Shown here: positions 4,983-6,678 of the stretch, one piece after another
Layout of the letters: each line of letters starts with the position of its first letter
Position numbering within the stretch: position 1 is the first letter of the stretch
Assembly (NCBI GenBank): GCA_041625575.1
Contig: JBFJTG010000154.1
Coordinates: 1 to 6,678, forward strand
Reading direction: 5' to 3'
DNA: 6,678 nucleotides
Source of the DNA: Litorivivens sp041625575
GTDB lineage: Bacteria; Pseudomonadota; Gammaproteobacteria; Pseudomonadales; Spongiibacteraceae
Made by a program: the position numbers and the translations under genes
Notes under the pieces: model-generated
Database searches by the model: none
What the model was told of the DNA's origin: nothing
Seen by the model: the letters and a program-made list of their open reading frames with translations, nothing else

Positions 4983-6678
4983 CTAACGCAGTTGCCACCA
5001 GGCCTGACGGCCCAACTCGCCCGCACTACCGCGTTCGGTGGAAACGTTAATTCCCCCTCGCGAGCCCGACATATATTTGTATTCCTTTTCACCGGCACTA
5101 ATAATTCCCGGTCGCGATACAAGCTGATCAAACTTTTTACCGCTGGGTGGCATGTCATTGCTGTCGCTACCAAGCAAGTCGGCACCATCAATCAGGCCAT
5201 CTCCATTGACGTCTAATACGGAATAAGCCAAGCGGCTACCGTGCAAGGCGTCCAGCTCCATCAACCAGGCCGTACCACCAAAATTGCACGGATCAGCGGA
5301 AGGAACCAAGGTCGTGAAAATCACTCTATCGTAACGCAGTATCGCTTGATCAATGACACGCTCACCGCCACCGTGTGCTGCACTCGATAGCTTCAAATCC
5401 AGATACCAACCCTGCTTCGCGCTGTAATCAACAGCGTTATTGGACACAAGACGCAGCTGGGAATCTGCGTCATTGTTTTCATCCCTGAGCGACAACTCGC
5501 CCTGCCTGTCGATGGTTTGCGCCTGCAATACAGATCTTCCCGACACACGCTCTCCCTTGTCGCGAATACCGTAAAAACTTTGCGTTTGCGGCGAGTCACC
5601 GACAACGGCGTCAGAAGTCTCAAAATATTTCCCCGTGCCGAAATACACCATCACTCCCTCTTCGGGATGCCGGCCAATGGCCATGCGTCCGGTAATAGAC
5701 TGCGCAGCCCCACTTGCGTCAGTGGCCGTAAACAAGGGTGCCGGATGCCCACTCGCGCTATAGGCCACATCCCACTGCGAACCACTGGTATGCCTTAAAT
5801 CAAACTTCCAGACATTGCCTTCGAGATCGCCCGCGTAGACATAGTCGGTAATGCGATCGTCGTCGACATCGACCGGGACAACATCGCCTAGCCCATTGTT
5901 ATCACCGGACACCCCGGTATCGATTGCCGCGAGTAAAGTGCCATCACTAAGCTTTACAACAAACAGTTTCAGGTTGTCACCACTGTTGTAACCGTTACCA
6001 AAAATCGCGGCCCAGTCACCGCTATTTAATCTCGCGATAACCGGCTCGCTCATCGCCAGACCCAATTTGTCGCTCACATCATTGGCGGTATGAAAGTCCC
6101 ACAAAACATCTCTGGCACTGACGCTGTCCGGCTCCGTGACGTCAATCGCAAACACTGAACCGCCACCCGCTCCGGTCGCGCCCACTAAAACGGAATGCCA
6201 TTGCCCGTCAAAGTAGGCGTCGAGCACCCTCGGCGAAGCATCGACAAAATACCGATGCGCATAATCGGGACCGACGAGATGACGAAGTCCGGGATAAACA
6301 GCGTAGGGGACGTAGGCAAACTGCTCTTCGCCGTCACCGGCTTTAAAAGCATGCAACATGCCATCGTTTGCGCCGACGTAAAGCATTGCAGGCTTACTCG
6401 CTTTCGCCGCGAGAAAGGTAGCATAGCTACTGCCCTCTTCACCGCCCAAACGTGCAAAACCAAAATTCTGCTGCCAGTGGTAAACCGGGTTTGAATTAAC
6501 AATGTCGCCCAGAAGCTTTGATCGAATTCTGTATTGGGAATCCAAACCTTCCCTGCCTTGATCACCACGAAGCCAGGCCAATCGAAGTGGCCCTGCTACC
6601 TCGCGTTCGTCCGCGTCGAGATCAGCCGTCAATGCCAGTTTCTGCTGCGCGTCGAGCTGATCCCACTGAAAATTTACC
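4983..6678 (-). CDS. pilY1: PilY1-type type IV pilus adhesin/biogenesis protein (5' part outside window)
   Basis: PilC/PilY1-family protein, exported and associated with the type IV pilus tip and cell surface, where it promotes pilus extension, twitching and surface sensing. The frame is open to the window edge; the 564 visible residues are the C-terminal part, and the TTG at 6632 is internal (in-frame VNFQWDQLDAQQKLA precedes it). The region is the family beta-propeller: WLRGDQ (35-40), SKLLGDIVNSNPVY (53-66), MLYVGANDGMLHAF (98-111), YFVDASPRV (143-151), VLVGATGAGGGSVFAIDV (163-180), and a calcium loop of the form DxDxDxxxD at residues 270-278 followed by YVYAGDLEGNVWKFDL. Later come VYFGTGKYF, DPCNFGGTAWLMELDA, a second DxNxDxxxD loop (489-497), and the family C terminus GRQAWWQLR. 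No frameshift is seen. The signal peptide and the variable N-terminal domain are not visible. Confidence 0.93.
   Translation of the reverse strand, partial: VNFQWDQLDAQQKLALTADLDADEREVAGPLRLAWLRGDQGREGLDSQYRIRSKLLGDIVNSNPVYHWQQNFGFARLGGEEGSSYATFLAAKASKPAMLYVGANDGMLHAFKAGDGEEQFAYVPYAVYPGLRHLVGPDYAHRYFVDASPRVLDAYFDGQWHSVLVGATGAGGGSVFAIDVTEPDSVSARDVLWDFHTANDVSDKLGLAMSEPVIARLNSGDWAAIFGNGYNSGDNLKLFVVKLSDGTLLAAIDTGVSGDNNGLGDVVPVDVDDDRITDYVYAGDLEGNVWKFDLRHTSGSQWDVAYSASGHPAPLFTATDASGAAQSITGRMAIGRHPEEGVMVYFGTGKYFETSDAVVGDSPQTQSFYGIRDKGERVSGRSVLQAQTIDRQGELSLRDENNDADSQLRLVSNNAVDYSAKQGWYLDLKLSSAAHGGGERVIDQAILRYDRVIFTTLVPSADPCNFGGTAWLMELDALHGSRLAYSVLDVNGDGLIDGADLLGSDSNDMPPSGKKFDQLVSRPGIISAGEKEYKYMSGSRGGINVSTERGSAGELGRQAWWQLR

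Noticed and set aside
4951..4989. GCGTTA and TAACGC inverted repeat spanning the spoT/pilY1 junction, as a possible bidirectional terminator
   Set aside because: The arms are only six bases with a 27-base loop, and there is no T tract on either side. A competing AACGC-TGC-GCGTT hairpin (4943-4955) lies inside spoT coding sequence. Chance is the simpler explanation.
6630..6632. TTG at 6632 as the start of the pilY1 gene
   Set aside because: The frame stays open to the window edge with family-like sequence (NFQWDQLDAQQK) upstream, and PilY1 proteins are far longer. The gene simply continues beyond the window.
1..6678. A previously undescribed system, mobile element or defence locus
   Set aside because: Every gene belongs to a well-known core family with intact motifs. 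There are no integrases, transposases, direct-repeat arrays, tRNA junctions or unexplained reading frames.

Overview
The window comes from a gammaproteobacterium, most likely a free-living Pseudomonas- or Cellvibrio-like species. This rests on the order of four plus-strand genes, yicC-gmk-rpoZ-spoT, with rph divergent in front of them, on proteins that align closely with E. coli and Pseudomonas orthologues as I remember them, and on the pilY1 gene of a type IV pilus system. No species call is possible from the sequence alone.

Layout. Bases 1-707 (minus) hold rph, RNase PH, lacking only its last few codons at the window edge. Bases 708-855 are a divergent promoter region. Then follow, all plus strand, yicC (856-1725, TTG start, YicC-family endoribonuclease), gmk (1803-2435, guanylate kinase), rpoZ (2532-2792, RNA polymerase omega subunit) and spoT (2811-4973, bifunctional ppGpp synthetase/hydrolase). 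The spoT stop is followed after only 9 bases by the stop of a convergent minus-strand gene, pilY1 (4983-6678), whose 5' part lies outside the window; 564 C-terminal residues are visible. No gene-free stretch exceeds 148 bases. No tRNA, rRNA, CRISPR array, insertion sequence or prophage gene was seen.

How the genes fit together. rph and yicC both encode 3'-end or internal RNA processing and decay enzymes. gmk, rpoZ and spoT form the classical guanine-nucleotide/stringent-response cluster: Gmk makes GDP (hence GTP, the ppGpp precursor) and is itself a known ppGpp target in some bacteria, omega forms part of one ppGpp site on RNA polymerase in proteobacteria, and SpoT makes and degrades ppGpp. 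PilY1 is a surface/tip-associated, calcium-dependent type IV pilus protein, unrelated in pathway; its abutment to spoT is a genome-arrangement feature and replaces the trmH-recG (E. coli) or ridA (Pseudomonas) neighbour expected after spoT.

Overall this is an ordinary, well-conserved core region. I found no evidence for a new system. The points worth a second look are a Q-F-K-D variant of the SpoT synthetase RxKD motif, RNA hairpins at the yicC stop codon and ahead of rpoZ, two calcium-loop motifs and an RGD in PilY1, and the very tight spoT/pilY1 convergence.
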